Below the pieces are notes generated by a model. It saw nothing but the letters and a program-made list of their open reading frames with translations, was not told the DNA's origin and made no database searches. Made by a program: the position numbers and the translations under genes. Of a DNA stretch of 64,000 nt, positions 53,489-64,000 are shown one piece after another; position 1 is the stretch's first letter, and each line of letters opens with the position of its first letter. The stretch comes from Paulownia fortunei (Eukaryota; Streptophyta; Magnoliopsida; Lamiales; Paulowniaceae), in NCBI GenBank assembly GCA_019321725.1, contig CM033121.1, positions 3,720,001 through 3,784,000 on the forward strand, written 5' to 3'.

Positions 53489-54149
53489 AGGGTCGTTTTA
53501 TATAATAAACTAAATATATATAATTATTACCATTAAATTATAGGAATTGACATTTTTACCATTCATACTAACTTTAATAATATTGAATTAATTGAAAGTA
53601 TTTTGCTCGATTCATACAAGAATCCCGTTATATATAAATGTACAAGAGTGTATCTATACTAGTTTGTAGACATATACAGAAAGATGGTATTTAAAATATT
53701 ACTCACTTAGCTATTATATAAATAAAATTTTTAAAAATATTAAATTATATAAATTAAAACTAATATTTCACACAATGACATCATTATATAATATTTAATG
53801 AGACTCAATTTTCTGAGAAGGGGGGACTTGGGGTGGGTGGGGGGTAAGGGGATGAGTCATCAAAGTACCCCTAAATTCCAGAGCTGCCTATGGATGGTGA
53901 TTGATTGGACAGCCTTTGTTTTCTTCCTCCCCTCTCTCTCCTCGTTGTCATCTGTAATTTCTCTGTCAGAATTGCTTTGACTGAATTACCCCTCTATTTG
54001 CTTCATATTTTTATTTTATTTTTAATAATTCAGGTTCCATTTGCCGGAGTAGTCCTTCATCTTCTAAACATTTACCCCTATCACTTAAAAATGATAAATC
54101 GAGAAAAATATTTCAACCAATATCTAAATTTTTAATAAAAATTATATAC
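53489..54149. other. Intergenic, no gene recognised
   Basis: AT-rich sequence with a G-rich patch (GGGGGGACTTGGGGTGGGTG, about 53820-53839). No supported feature. Confidence 0.5.
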
Positions 54150-54345
54150 TTTTTTTACATATAAGAAATTCAACCTATAGTGATCGCTCGACACACTTCA
54201 ATGATAAGATTCCACTAAAAGTACGGTGATTGCTCCATATTGAAATGAATTCGCAGATTCCCATCAAAATTTGAATCCTCATCCTTCCGATAGAACCAAA
54301 TTCAAGTCAATTGTTACGTCAGTTGAATTATGACCCGAGGGGCAT
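54150..54345 (-). mobile_element. SINE-like retroposon fragment (copy 2)
   Basis: On the minus strand this matches the head of the element at 31731-32080. It has AATTCAACTGACGTAACAAT at the A-box position, a shared GACTTGAATTTGGTTCTA block, GAGGATTCAAATTTTGATGG at the B-box position, then GGGAATCTGCG and GCGATCACTATAGG. A short A run (54155-54149) sits at the far end. It is more diverged and shorter than copy 1. Confidence 0.5.
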
Positions 54346-56401
54346 TGTTTGCTTCATATTTTATCGAAGATATTAGGGTTATTTGTGAGTTAATTAGGAC
54401 TTCGTCATGCAAACAAACCCCAAAAATAAGTGAGTCTAAATTTTATTGTGCAACACGAAGCTTGGTAAGTGATGAGTTTTGGATTTGATTTCATGCCAGT
54501 TCACTTATTACCACTAATAAATAAAATTATCGAGTATTTTATATCTCCATTTTTTTTAAGAGTTTGTCTCTGATAATTGAATTAATATCGTAATTAATTT
54601 TTTTTTAACAGTAAATAGAGTAATGTGATTGCCTTGTTCGCTATATTTCATGTTCGTATAAAATGATTCCATAACGTTATATATCATAAATCAATTCATA
54701 AAAATGTACATGTCTAAACTAATTTTAAATATTATCATTTTGGGGCAAAAGTGAAAGTTCTACTTTTCCAAACCTATGTGCTCAAGTAGAATGCTATTAT
54801 ACTTTTAGACATCACTTTATTGTGTGTTTGAAAATTCTACTTTTAAGTGATTGAGAGAAAAAGTTATAAAGAGTGTTTGCAAAATTAATTTTTGCATTTA
54901 TGTCTCTAAAATTAAGTGGGTAGAAACTGAAATTTAGGAGTAGGTGTAGAGGTGCTTTTATCTGTTTTGATTTTTCCTAAAATATTTCAAAATTTGTCTG
55001 GATATTTTAGCCCTCAACAAAAAATTAAATTAAGAAGAAGCATATTTTTCATTTTAATGGAAAATTGATCCTTTACCAAAAAGACTGATCGTTGAACTAC
55101 TTTTTCATCAAACACCATCAACTTCAACTTTATTTCTAGTTCTCACTATTTCTACAAACACTCTCTATTTTTCAACTCTCTAACATTAATCAGTTCTTCA
55201 AAAACACAAGTTTTTGCAGACACTCATTTTGAGGTGGGGGAAAGGTAAAAGACCCTCATCCCTCCTATAATGTTGATAAAATAAATTTGTTTGTTCACTT
55301 TTCTTAGCAATTAACCAAAGTTTTTTTTTTTTTTTTTTATAAGATTTTATAGTTTGTCTAGCCCCTATACAAGTGTTAAGAGAATACAAATCCAAAGACA
55401 TATCAAAAATGAAAAAAATTCAGAAGATAGGTTGGTATTTAGAGAAAAAAGGAAAAAAAAAAAGTGCAATGCCAAACATGTGAATCATTGAATGCAGACA
55501 CCTATTACATATATGACCAAGACAAAGCATTCTAATTTCAAGTGGTTGAAGACAGTTTTCCATTCAATTTTGCCACTTTGTGTGCGCTTTACAGGCCACA
55601 AACAGTTTGGTTTCTATTCTTCTTAACCAATAAGCTAAATATTTTTCTCAAAGGATTCTAGTAATATTGCATAAGCATTAATTTTTTTTTTGCCCCCCTC
55701 ACATTTGATGCAAAGGATAGTTTCCATAAGAAAAACCAAGTACAAGCAAGATTCGAATAACCTAATGAAATGAAAATTTGAGAGTTCAAATTTTGTAATC
55801 ATTCTTTTTGTGTGTCTATGAAAATTGTAGTAAGAAGTTGTCTAAGAGAAAAAAAAAATGTTTAATTTGAATATTGTTGGTTTAATATGTGAGCTGAAAA
55901 AAGACAAATAAAAAAGTATTACAGAATAGCGGGAGAAAACTAAAGAAAATTAAAGAGATTATATTTCAATATACTAAGTACGTATAAAGCTATCAAACTC
56001 AGTATCTATTCAATGTATTTATTCAACAAAACATATTCTATCATTGGAGAAGTTTTTATTGTAGAAAAATATTTAAATTACATATCGATGACACTGATTT
56101 GGAGACAGTCGATCATTTAACTTAAGGGTTTTGCTTTTAGGGTGGAAAAAAATGAAAAAATTGATTTAATTACAAAAGTTTAAGAGGTTTCTTAAAAATA
56201 TGTGAGTTTATACATATTTTGGAGTTCATAAAGAAAAACAATATTTTCAGTTTGATGGCTGAAAAATTCTTGGTTTTTTTTTTTTAATGAAAAGACGAAG
56301 GGTAATTTAGTAATCATACCTCTATGAGTTCCAACCCAACAAGTAACAAAGCTTTGTTATAATCCCCATCAAGCAATCACGCTCCTCTTCCCATACAAGA
56401 C
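54346..56401. other. AT-rich intergenic region before the HD-Zip gene
   Basis: No coding exon recognised. It contains a T run at about 55321-55338 and other homopolymers. The final few hundred bases form the upstream region of the HD-Zip gene, but no discrete promoter element other than the CT tract could be assigned. Confidence 0.45.
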
Positions 56402-56444
56402 TCTCTCTCTCTCTCACTCTCACTCTCACTCTCTCTCTCTCTCC
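56402..56444 (+). repeat. CT microsatellite in the HD-Zip promoter or leader
   Basis: An almost pure CT tract, broken by three CACTCT units, about 250-290 bases before the HD-Zip start codon. Pyrimidine tracts of this kind are common around plant transcription starts and in 5' leaders, so it probably marks the start of the transcript. Confidence 0.7.
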
Positions 56445-56512
56445 TCTGCATAGTTTTCTTCACTCAAATTCGTCAGCCTTTCTCTATCCTCTGCTTCTCC
56501 TTCTGCTGAGTG

Positions 56513-56593
56513 ATGGGTCTGAGCCCTCGTTACTCCTACACTTCCCACATCAACATTATGCTCAACACCACTTTCTTTCGTCACAAGCCTTGA
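56513..56593 (+). CDS. Upstream ORF in the HAT5 leader, 26 residues
   Basis: ATG at 56513 in the context TGAGTGATGGG opens a 26-codon frame ending TGA at 56593. It begins MGLSPRYSYTSH and ends TTFFRHKP and is not low-complexity. It ends 97 bases before the HD-Zip start. Family knowledge: Arabidopsis ATHB1, the founding member of this HD-Zip I clade, has a conserved-peptide upstream ORF (CPuORF33) that represses its translation through ribosome stalling. Position and protein-like composition suggest this is the equivalent; I have not been able to compare the peptides. A second minimal upstream ORF, ATGTCCCTTTGA, follows at 56638-56649. Confidence 0.6.
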   Translation: MGLSPRYSYTSHINIMLNTTFFRHKP

Positions 56594-56690
56594 ATTTTTC
56601 TCGGTGACTTGAGTTTTTTCTGTGCCCAAAAAAAGTGATGTCCCTTTGAAATTTTCCCTATAAAAATTCAATCTTTTTCAGCAAAAAGTT

Positions 56691-58227
56691 ATGGAGGGTG
56701 GCGGGGTTTATGATGATTCTCGCCTGGCAAATGTTTTGATAAAGAATGAAAGGATTACTTGCACTTCTGAGGTTCTCGATTCTCTCTGGGTTCCAAATTC
56801 TTGCCCTTCTTTTCATGGTATTCTAATTTTCTTGCAGAGTTATTTTTTTTATTGGTTTACTTGTTTGATTCTTCTTTCTTTATTGCTTGTATGGTTTGTG
56901 GGGCTCTCTGTTCCTATTGCTTCTTAGTGTAGCTGCATAGTTTTTTTTTTTTGCATTTTCCATCACTACGATTGGTTTTTCTGTTATTCTCTATAGATAA
57001 AGATCTTGTTTTTGGCAACGTTGTTATGAAATTCAAGATTTCCACACACATTACTTGAATTAGTTCGTCCTCCCATTTTGTCTGCTGCTGTTGTTTTGTT
57101 TGGTGTGGAGGAAAAATAACTTAGTTGTAAGGTAGTAGTTGTTTGCCTTCGTGCAATGATTTTCAGCTGTTGATTTATTGCTTTGGCAATGAAAAGTAGC
57201 TTTTGAATATAAATTGTTCATACTGGTCAACATTAGAATCCAATGATGAAAACCTTTTGCATATTGATCTATGATTATGATTGCTCTGTTTCAGGCTCTG
57301 CATCCATGGTGAACTTTGAAGATGTCCGAGGAGAAAACAATACCGAGAGGCCATTCTTCACACAGATTGATAGTAAAGTGGAAAATTGCAATGAGGACTT
57401 TGATGGATGCTTCCACCAGCCGGGTAAGAAAAGGCGGCTCACGCCGGATCAAGTTCAGTTTCTTGAGAAGAGCTTTGAGGTGGAAAATAAGCTTGAACCA
57501 GAGAGGAAAGTCCAGCTTGCTAAAGAACTTGCTTTGCAGCCCAGGCAGGTTGCAATTTGGTTCCAAAATAGACGAGCCAGGTACAAAACCAAGCTGCTTG
57601 AGAAAGAATACGACTCTTTGAAAGCAAGCTATGACAAACTAAAGGCAGATTATGACACCCTTTGCAAAGAGAATGAGAACATGAAAAATGAGGTATAATC
57701 TTTTCCTCTCAAGATTTCACAAGTGTTTGGTCCAATTGTAGGTTTAGCATCAACTGTTTCTCACAAGATTCTCTTTATACGAATAGGTTAATTTGCTGGC
57801 AGAGAAGTTGCTTCAGAGAGAGAATGGAAAGCCCAAGCCAGAACTATGTGATCCCATTAGTCCATTGGATATACAACCAATGAAGCCAATTTTCTCTCCA
57901 GATGCTGCATCAAATGTTGCACCAGTGGTGGCCTGCAAGCAGGAAGATGCAGCAAGCTCCGCGAAAAGCGATGTTTTCGATTCTGATAGCCCACATTATA
58001 CTGATGGGAATCATTCAGCAGCATTGGAGCCTGCTGATTCTTCACATGTCTTTGAGCCAGAGGCTTCTGATTTTTCTCAAGATGAAGATGACAGCCTAAG
58101 CAGGAGCCTTATGCCCCCACCATGCTTCCCAAAACTTGAAGTTGAATGCTTTGATGATTTACAACCAAACTCATGCAATCTGGGATTCCCTGTTCAAGAT
58201 CAAGGCACATGGTTCTGGCAATATTGA
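56691..58227 (+). CDS. HAT5: HD-Zip class I transcription factor, HAT5/ATHB-1 type
   Basis: Three exons join in phase: 56691-56817, 57295-57692 and 57787-58227, giving 966 nt and 321 residues. The homeodomain (about 86-141) contains [40 protein letters not shown]; the recognition helix is intact, with Tyr139 where many HD-Zip I proteins have Trp. The adjoining leucine zipper has heptad positions L144, L151, L158, L165, M172 and L179, so one leucine is replaced by Met. Conserved segments [23 protein letters not shown] and the C-terminal [12 protein letters not shown] fit the HAT5/ATHB-1 clade. Family knowledge: nuclear factor binding the pseudopalindrome CAAT(A/T)ATTG as a dimer, linked to leaf growth and temperature-dependent elongation. 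The leader upstream ORFs point to translational control. The intron 2 position just before VNLL splits the zipper. Confidence 0.95.
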
Positions 58228-59216
58228 GTTCAAATTTGGCAAAAAAGGGATTTTTGGTTTGCATTTTGATGTATGTTATGCCACAATCTTGGTGTAAATA
58301 AAGGTTCGAGGATCAATAATGAAGCTTTTAGTTTTCTTGCAAGAAGATTTTAAAATTGCCCTTTTGCCAACATGATTAAATCTGATCTCTGATTTAACAT
58401 GAATCAAACCAGTTTCTTCTTCTCCTATTGCTCATTTTGAACAAAAATTAGGCAATCATTAGTCACTTTATGAGGTAAAAATACATCAAATCAAGAATGC
58501 GTGATCTTTCTCGCTTATTGAGACAATAATGAAAGAAAAAAATATTAGTCAGAACCTTCTAACAATTACTCCCCCTCGTACTATCAACAACCTAAACTTC
58601 ATAAGCCCACAGAATTATCAAGAAAGTTGATGCATGTTCAAGAATTAACAACCAAACTGTGTGCTTATTTGATGCTTCTAGAAGGGACAACATAAACATT
58701 TTTCAATTTTTCATAATAAAGTATGAAATGAAAAAGGATGTAAGAGAGATTGAATACTGACAAATAGGAAGAAAAGTGGGGATGATGCCCACAAAAGTCA
58801 AATTTTTTGAAAGGGTATTCGCTCCAACGTTCTTCCATCTGCCATGAATTTGGGCTACTATAGATGCTGATATCCTGTCCTTCAAAATTTAAAACTCTAA
58901 AGTACTGTGAACTGTTTCACTATTAAAGTATTACATGAATTTCAATGCCGTCACATGTGTAAGCATACTGGAAGTAACTTAACGTACAATAATCTTATTA
59001 TTTTATTCTATAAAGTTGGTTTAGGATATGACAACATAAATTAAGCATGAATAGTCCTTTCTAAGCTATACACATTGGTTTCTTGGAGGCCGTTTGGTTT
59101 TATTTATCTCACTTCATATTTTTCAGCATTTTTTGAAAATAGTTTTACTAGATTTTTATTTAAAAATAAAAATATGTTTGAATTAGTTATTTTTCTAATA
59201 TTGATTATAAATTTAT
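58228..59216. other. 3' flank of the HD-Zip gene
   Basis: The 3' UTR of the HD-Zip gene probably occupies the first 100-150 bases (AATAAAGG near 58297 and AATAATGAAG near 58315 are possible poly(A) signals). No further gene recognised. Confidence 0.5.
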
Positions 59217-59442
59217 GAATGAAAAAAATTATATATATATATTATTGTATTGTTTACATAAAAAAAATTAAAATATTAGTAGATCTCAGAAATACCAATT
59301 ATTTTTATAATCTTTTTTATCAGAGTTAGAAGTAAAAATACACCAATCAATCACTTTATGAGATCTACTAATATTTTAATTTTTTTTATGTAAATAATAC
59401 AATAATATATATGTATATATATATATATATATTCATTCACAA
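59217..59442. mobile_element. Foldback element with 48-bp inverted arms (MITE-like)
   Basis: The left arm 59241-59288 and right arm 59359-59406 are reverse complements over 48 bases with one mismatch. The sequence runs ATTATTGTATT, TTTACATAAAAAAAATTAAA, ATATTAGTAGATCTCA. The loop is 70 bases. Beyond the arms both sides continue with AT repeats and then (A)TGAATGAA / TTCATTCA (59216 and about 59431-59438), so the full inverted repeat may be about 70 bases per side. The transcript of either strand would form a long hairpin. It is most likely a miniature inverted-repeat transposable element; no superfamily was assigned because no target duplication could be identified. Confidence 0.75.
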
Positions 59443-60859
59443 ATCAAGTAAAACAAAATGAAACTAATGACTTTTACCGTGATCATACGCCAATAGTATA
59501 GATACTGAGGCTTACACTACAAAATATGTAAATACTAACAATATAATGTAAATTACTTAATGTAGTATTTTTTTTAATTTTATTTTTCATGCACGTACCT
59601 ATTTACATACACCGAGGTCGTCCCTCTTACCTCCCACACAAAGATAAGACGTGGTACGATTAGACCAAATTACTGATGGTAAATTACTTAAACATATTAT
59701 AAAATCATCTACATTGATCTTTTAGGTAATTGATAAACAAACATTTCAAGGTTCGTGTGAAGAAATCCCATTTTGTGAACATTTATAAGATTTTGTGATT
59801 GTTATAAGTATGGTTCTATTGGCACTTAATTTTCGAGGTCGTGACAAAAAATTTACATGGATTGTTCATCTGCAAATTTCAAGCACGGACGCAGAGATAG
59901 AGACGTTGTAGCAGAGAGCAACTAATGGACTCATAAGTCTCGTTAGGTAGTTTGGCTGTAAATCGAAGCATTTATGGCTCAACTCAAAACTTATTAGGCT
60001 TCGGTAAAGCTTTTATCGCTTGATCAAAGCATGAATAGTCCATTTTGCATGTTGAGGTAGACGACTTTATTTAGGGATATTAATAAGGTGAGTTTAATAT
60101 AATTTTATCATAATTTGAGATTTGCTCAATTAAGAATGTTAACAACTCGAATCCGAAGCCGAACTAGTTTAATTCATTAGATCTATTTTATAATTTTAAA
60201 AATATATATATATTTTATAATACCACTAAAATTTGATTTAAAACATATTTTTTAAAAATTACATAAATTAAAATGAAAAAATAAATAAGGATGATTAGAA
60301 ATGAAGTTGAATTTAAAAATAAAAAATTAAAATCTGTTCCAAATCTATTCATGACTTTACAAAGGTAAATCAATAGATTTAGATTTGGATTCGCCCTCGT
60401 TATCATCTTTATGTGTATTTTATAATAATGAATATTTAGACGATGGATATTGCACCGTAACATATGGATTGAACGTAGTATGTCATAAGCATTCTTGCAA
60501 ATTGTAATTCTCAGTATTTGTTGCCATCCAAATTTTTTAGAACTTGTGATAACTTTTGGTAAATTGACTACGCAAGAATTGGTTTTAATTATGTTACTGT
60601 AAGAATTTATTTTTACGTATTCGGGAGAAATGAATTTATTAAATTATGGTTGACCAAAAGGTCTAAGAAAATCAACGTAAAAATCTAAACAACTTTATTA
60701 GAAAAAAAAAATTAAGTAAAGTAATGTAAATAATCATCCAAATATAATATAAATAACATCCCAAAATTTCTCCATTGACATCAAATCATCCACACCACTC
60801 AATTAAATAATTATAAAAATCAATTAAAAAATCTAGGCACGATATTCAACTGAAACAAC
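59443..60859. other. AT-rich intergenic region
   Basis: No coding exon or RNA gene recognised. It contains scattered AT runs and short low-complexity frames. Confidence 0.5.
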
Positions 60860-61195
60860 GGATCTCGGCCACGTGTCCTCCTGCCACGATCTGTCACACA
60901 CGTGTTCCGTAAAAGCAAGTCTCCGTCAAACATGGCATGCAGCCATGCAGACGCGGCCCGTGGGCCCGCACAGGCCCCTTAATGGTGTCTGGGCCTGCAA
61001 CGTGGCGGGCAGCCTACGGTGGCTGGAAAAGAATGGGCTGGGCCCACATGGCCCACCTTTCGCTTTCACTCAGCCTATTCCAGGGGATATAGATAAGAAT
61101 GTAAATGCAGGAAGGTGATGTACTCAAATTCATTGGGCCCCAATGCTTTTGGACTCGGTCACTAAGTAGATTGGAGTTGGGCCTTTCTTTTGTTA
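60860..61195. promoter_or_regulatory. GC-rich promoter-like island with G-boxes and TGGGCC (site II) elements
   Basis: A sharp GC rise in AT-rich DNA. It has two CACGTG G-boxes (60870-60875 in GCCACGTGTCC; 60899-60904 in CACACGTGTTC, both ABRE-like). It also has a cluster of TGGGCC/GGCCCA elements at 60961, 60990, 61039-61046 (TGGGCCCA) and 61050-61055, with further ones near 61135 and 61181. Such combinations are typical of plant core promoters bound by bZIP/bHLH and TCP factors. No recognisable coding sequence starts within 1 kb on either side, so the gene it serves, if any, is unknown. Confidence 0.5.
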
Positions 61196-62089
61196 GTGAC
61201 ACCACTCTTTTTGTTAACTTTTTATTTTATTTATATATTTAATTAAAATTTATATTAAAATTAATTTTGACTGCATGGGTATAGAGATCTAGATTTTTTC
61301 AGAAATTACACGTTATCTAGGTCACTCGGACAAGCCTACCATTCCCACACTTAGGTCTCATTTGACATGAAATTAGATTTTTTTTTTCTTTTTTTCTTTT
61401 TTGTAATTATGGTTTTGAACAATTTAAAATTCTTTGTAATTCATATTGAAGACCAGCCCAATTCATAAAAAAGGTTATAGACTTGAATCTCTGCTCACAG
61501 TACTAATTTACTCACCTCTACGATAGTCTTATAAGTTAGCTCTCTTCTGGATATAGAAATTTGAAAGTTGAAAGATGGTGAGAGATTAATTTGTACTATT
61601 TGAAATTTTAAAAATTTATTTATTTTACTTATTTTCATCAAAAATACATTTTATTTTAAATTTTACTTTCAAATCTATTAATATTTTACATCTTTTCATA
61701 TACCTTAAATTCATTTTCAAACATGTTAACATTTTACGTCTTTTTATATAAAAAAATATTATTAAACGAATATATTTTTATTTTTAAACTTATGTAACAT
61801 TCAAATATATTTCTATATTTTATATAAAATTCTAATAAAAATATTTTCAATTTTAAAAATAGTAAAAATATAACTGAACGGAACACTTATCTCACATGTC
61901 ACACATGTAGGGTCACTCTCATGGGATCCCCCCCACAGTCCACGTGCGGACCACGCCATGATGTCAGAGGAACATTCAAACAGTAGTTGCCGTTTCATGA
62001 TGAATGTTGAGGTTGCCCATATTTATCAACTTGTCTGTGGTTCGTCTTTCTGCTTGTCAATTTTTTCCTTTTTCTTCTTTGTTTTGTAG
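61196..62089. other. AT-rich region with a second G-box patch
   Basis: AT-rich except for about 61900-61990, which includes GGGATCCCCCCCACAG and TCCACGTGCGGACCACG (CACGTG near 61940). No coding exon recognised. A long pyrimidine tract closes the interval at 62061-62089. Confidence 0.45.
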
Positions 62090-62248
62090 TTGGAGCAAAG
62101 CCCTGAAAATGCAGTTTCTGCATTTGGTCATGGATCTCATCTTCAAGCAAAATTTTTGCAGTGGTTTTCTACTCAAAAGAACTCAATGACAGCTTCTGCA
62201 AAATTTCTCACTTTTTTGTTAACTGAACTTCGTACTTCATTTTCTTGA
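62090..62248 (+). other. Possible orphan exon after a strong acceptor, 52 codons
   Basis: A pyrimidine-rich tract and TTTTGTAG (AG at 62088-62089) are followed by an open frame of 52 codons ending TGA at 62248, with mixed composition (LEQSPENAVSAFGHGSHLQ near its start). It could be the last exon of an unannotated gene whose promoter is the island near 61 kb, but no donor-linked upstream exon was found and no family is recognised. Chance is a real alternative. Confidence 0.25.
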
Positions 62249-64000
62249 TCTCGACCTTAAACGTGTTATACGCACTTCAATTTTCTTAAATAAATATTTA
62301 ATTATGATTTGTATTCGTGAAAGGTGGTGAAATATAAATTGAAATACAGGGTGTATAATGTATTTTATGCCCTCTCTCGACTGCATGTATAGTCGTGATT
62401 ATGTAAATACATCATTAGTTGATATGTCGTGCAGTTAATCTATTGATCAAGAACATAATTTGATGAGTTTTCACATCATGGGGTAATAATCTCAGATTCA
62501 GCAAGTTCTTGGCTCATGATTTAGACTTTTTGATGCCTCTATAACCGCAGTGCACCTCAAATCTCAGGGTCCTTGTTAGCCGATCCAGGGATGGATCAGT
62601 CCGAGAATATATCATCATTCATCAAGTAGGCCCTTCATATGGCTTATGTACTAATGATGTTTCGGAGACTAACTAAAAATACACCGTCATCTCCACTTAT
62701 CCTTTTGCTGGAAAATGAAAACTTGCAGCATAAAAATGGCAGTCACAGTCTGAGGCACTGCTGACTGAACATGCGCATTGATGTCGAATATGGCAGAATT
62801 TCTCAAATTTCTTGACCATTTTGCTGCACAGCAGAAAGCCTAAATCTGATATACTCAAAATAGTAGATTAGATTTAGTAAGTATTGGGATTTGAGGTCCA
62901 ATGACCAAACTTTATTCCCTACTCACCATCATTGAATAGCAATACAGATAAAGCCATTGGATCAAGCAATCACTTTTTCTTCAGCGAGGACCACAGACCT
63001 GAAAGGTTCTATTCAAAGGGTACAAGCTGAAAAACAGAGGAGTCTCAAGTGTTCAAGAATATGTTGTAAGAGCTCATTGTTTCTCATGATTCAAGTGCTG
63101 CTTGTGCTAAAAATCCATTGCCACCGGTGGGGGAAACAGTGTCATACAATGGCGCCGGTAAATATACAATAATGATGCAGAAACACAGGAAGACATATTA
63201 TTATGGCTGATAATAATCCAAGTCTCAACAGGTAGATGGCCTTATATTGGCAAAGCAAAATCGACCATAGCAAGTGAGAGGAGACAGAATTTTTCAGAGG
63301 AAATGATGGGGAAGAAGCCCTTCTGGTGCACTCGTTTCAATAGTGAAAACCAGAAAGAAAATGGAAACATTGGCAGCACACAAGATGAGAAGTAAAGAAA
63401 TAAACTCATTTTATCATTACATGAAACAGAAAGAGGATAAGACGCTATTAAATAGTCAGATGAAATGGCATGGGATTTCTCTGGAAATGATAGGACTTTA
63501 TTCCTAAGCATCGAAAACCATCCATGATATAGCTCTGAAGCGCAGATGTGGCCCGTCTATGAGGGCATTTTATCTCTTATAAGATCACAGATCATGACCC
63601 CAAGCATAACACATCTTTCAAACATACAGATTAAGCAATTGCACAGAATCTGTTTTCTTAGCCATGAATGTGCCCAGTTCATGAAAAAGCAAGGAAACCA
63701 AAGCATCAATCCAAAAGATGTGGAAGTTTTAAAACACTAGATTAATTTCTAACTCATCAAGTGTTTGAGGCACTTCACTAGCACAGCCAAGGAAGAGTTA
63801 TATATATACATACATATATATATGTATGTATAACCAGAAACATCACTGGAAAATGTATTTAGATACACTAGTACAAGTTCTTGCAAACAATAACTGAATA
63901 TTACCCAAAGAAAAAGCAACTTAGAAGAGACACCAAGCAACTGCTATTTAGTTGTTGCATACTGTATATTTCGCAAATTAATTGTTGAACTTTTAGCTTT
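62249..64000. other. Right flank: no recognised gene, composition like transcribed non-coding DNA
   Basis: Base composition from about 62500 is more balanced than the intergenic deserts to the left, resembling the UTR and intron sequence seen elsewhere in this window. Short frames such as 62957-63172 (plus) and 63511-63242 (minus) have no recognisable domain. A palindromic TATATACATACATATATATATGTATGTATA repeat lies at about 63798-63831. The stretch may be the 3' UTR or an intron of a gene beyond the right edge. Confidence 0.4.

Noticed and set aside
59241..59406. Hairpin as a microRNA precursor
   Set aside because: Arms are AT-only over most of their length and almost perfectly paired over 48 bases, with flanking AT repeats, which fits a MITE better than a MIR gene.
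60873..61118. 81-codon plus-strand frame in the GC-rich island
   Set aside because: Composition is explained by the clustered G-box and TGGGCC elements; no recognisable protein features, so treated as promoter-like DNA.
1..64000. CRISPR array, operon-like cluster or prokaryotic defence system
   Set aside because: The window is plant nuclear DNA with intron-containing genes; no regularly spaced repeats with unique spacers and no co-directional compact operon.

Overview
This is nuclear DNA from a flowering plant, almost certainly a eudicot. Genes with many short introns and canonical GT-AG junctions sit in very AT-rich intergenic DNA. The six proteins recovered are all plant families. Exon models were built by joining open frames at splice sites in phase. 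The five complete models each give a whole number of codons: 859, 399, 597, 585 and 321 residues. Nothing in the sequence fixes the species.

Layout from left to right: (1) a minus-strand receptor-like cytoplasmic kinase of the PBL34/35/36 group, whose last exon lies beyond the left edge. (2) About 6.7 kb of AT-rich DNA whose right part may hold the next gene's 3' UTR, then a ten-coding-exon minus-strand gene resembling TRIPP, the plant TRAPPII-associated protein, with an untranslated first exon. (3) About 5 kb of AT-rich DNA, then a plus-strand PAS/LOV protein (twin LOV) with seven coding exons. (4) A SINE-like element and an intronless secreted galactose/glyoxal oxidase-like gene on plus. 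(5) A convergent minus-strand NPF4.6-like (NRT1.2/AIT1) transporter whose first coding exon is only the ATG. (6) About 16 kb without a convincing gene, holding CACTA-type remnants, tandem and SINE-like repeats and one possible orphan exon. (7) A plus-strand HD-Zip class I gene of the HAT5/ATHB-1 type with a 26-codon upstream ORF. (8) A right-hand flank with a foldback element, a GC-rich island full of G-boxes and TGGGCC elements, and no recognised gene.

The genes do not form a pathway. They are independent units for immune signalling, membrane traffic, blue-light sensing, cell-wall sugar oxidation, nitrate/ABA transport and transcription. I see no new multi-gene system. The observations most worth checking are the HAT5 upstream ORF, the ATG-only exon of the transporter, the missing photoactive cysteine in LOV1, the promoter-like island near 61 kb, and two orphan splice-acceptor-linked open frames at 43.4 and 62.1 kb.
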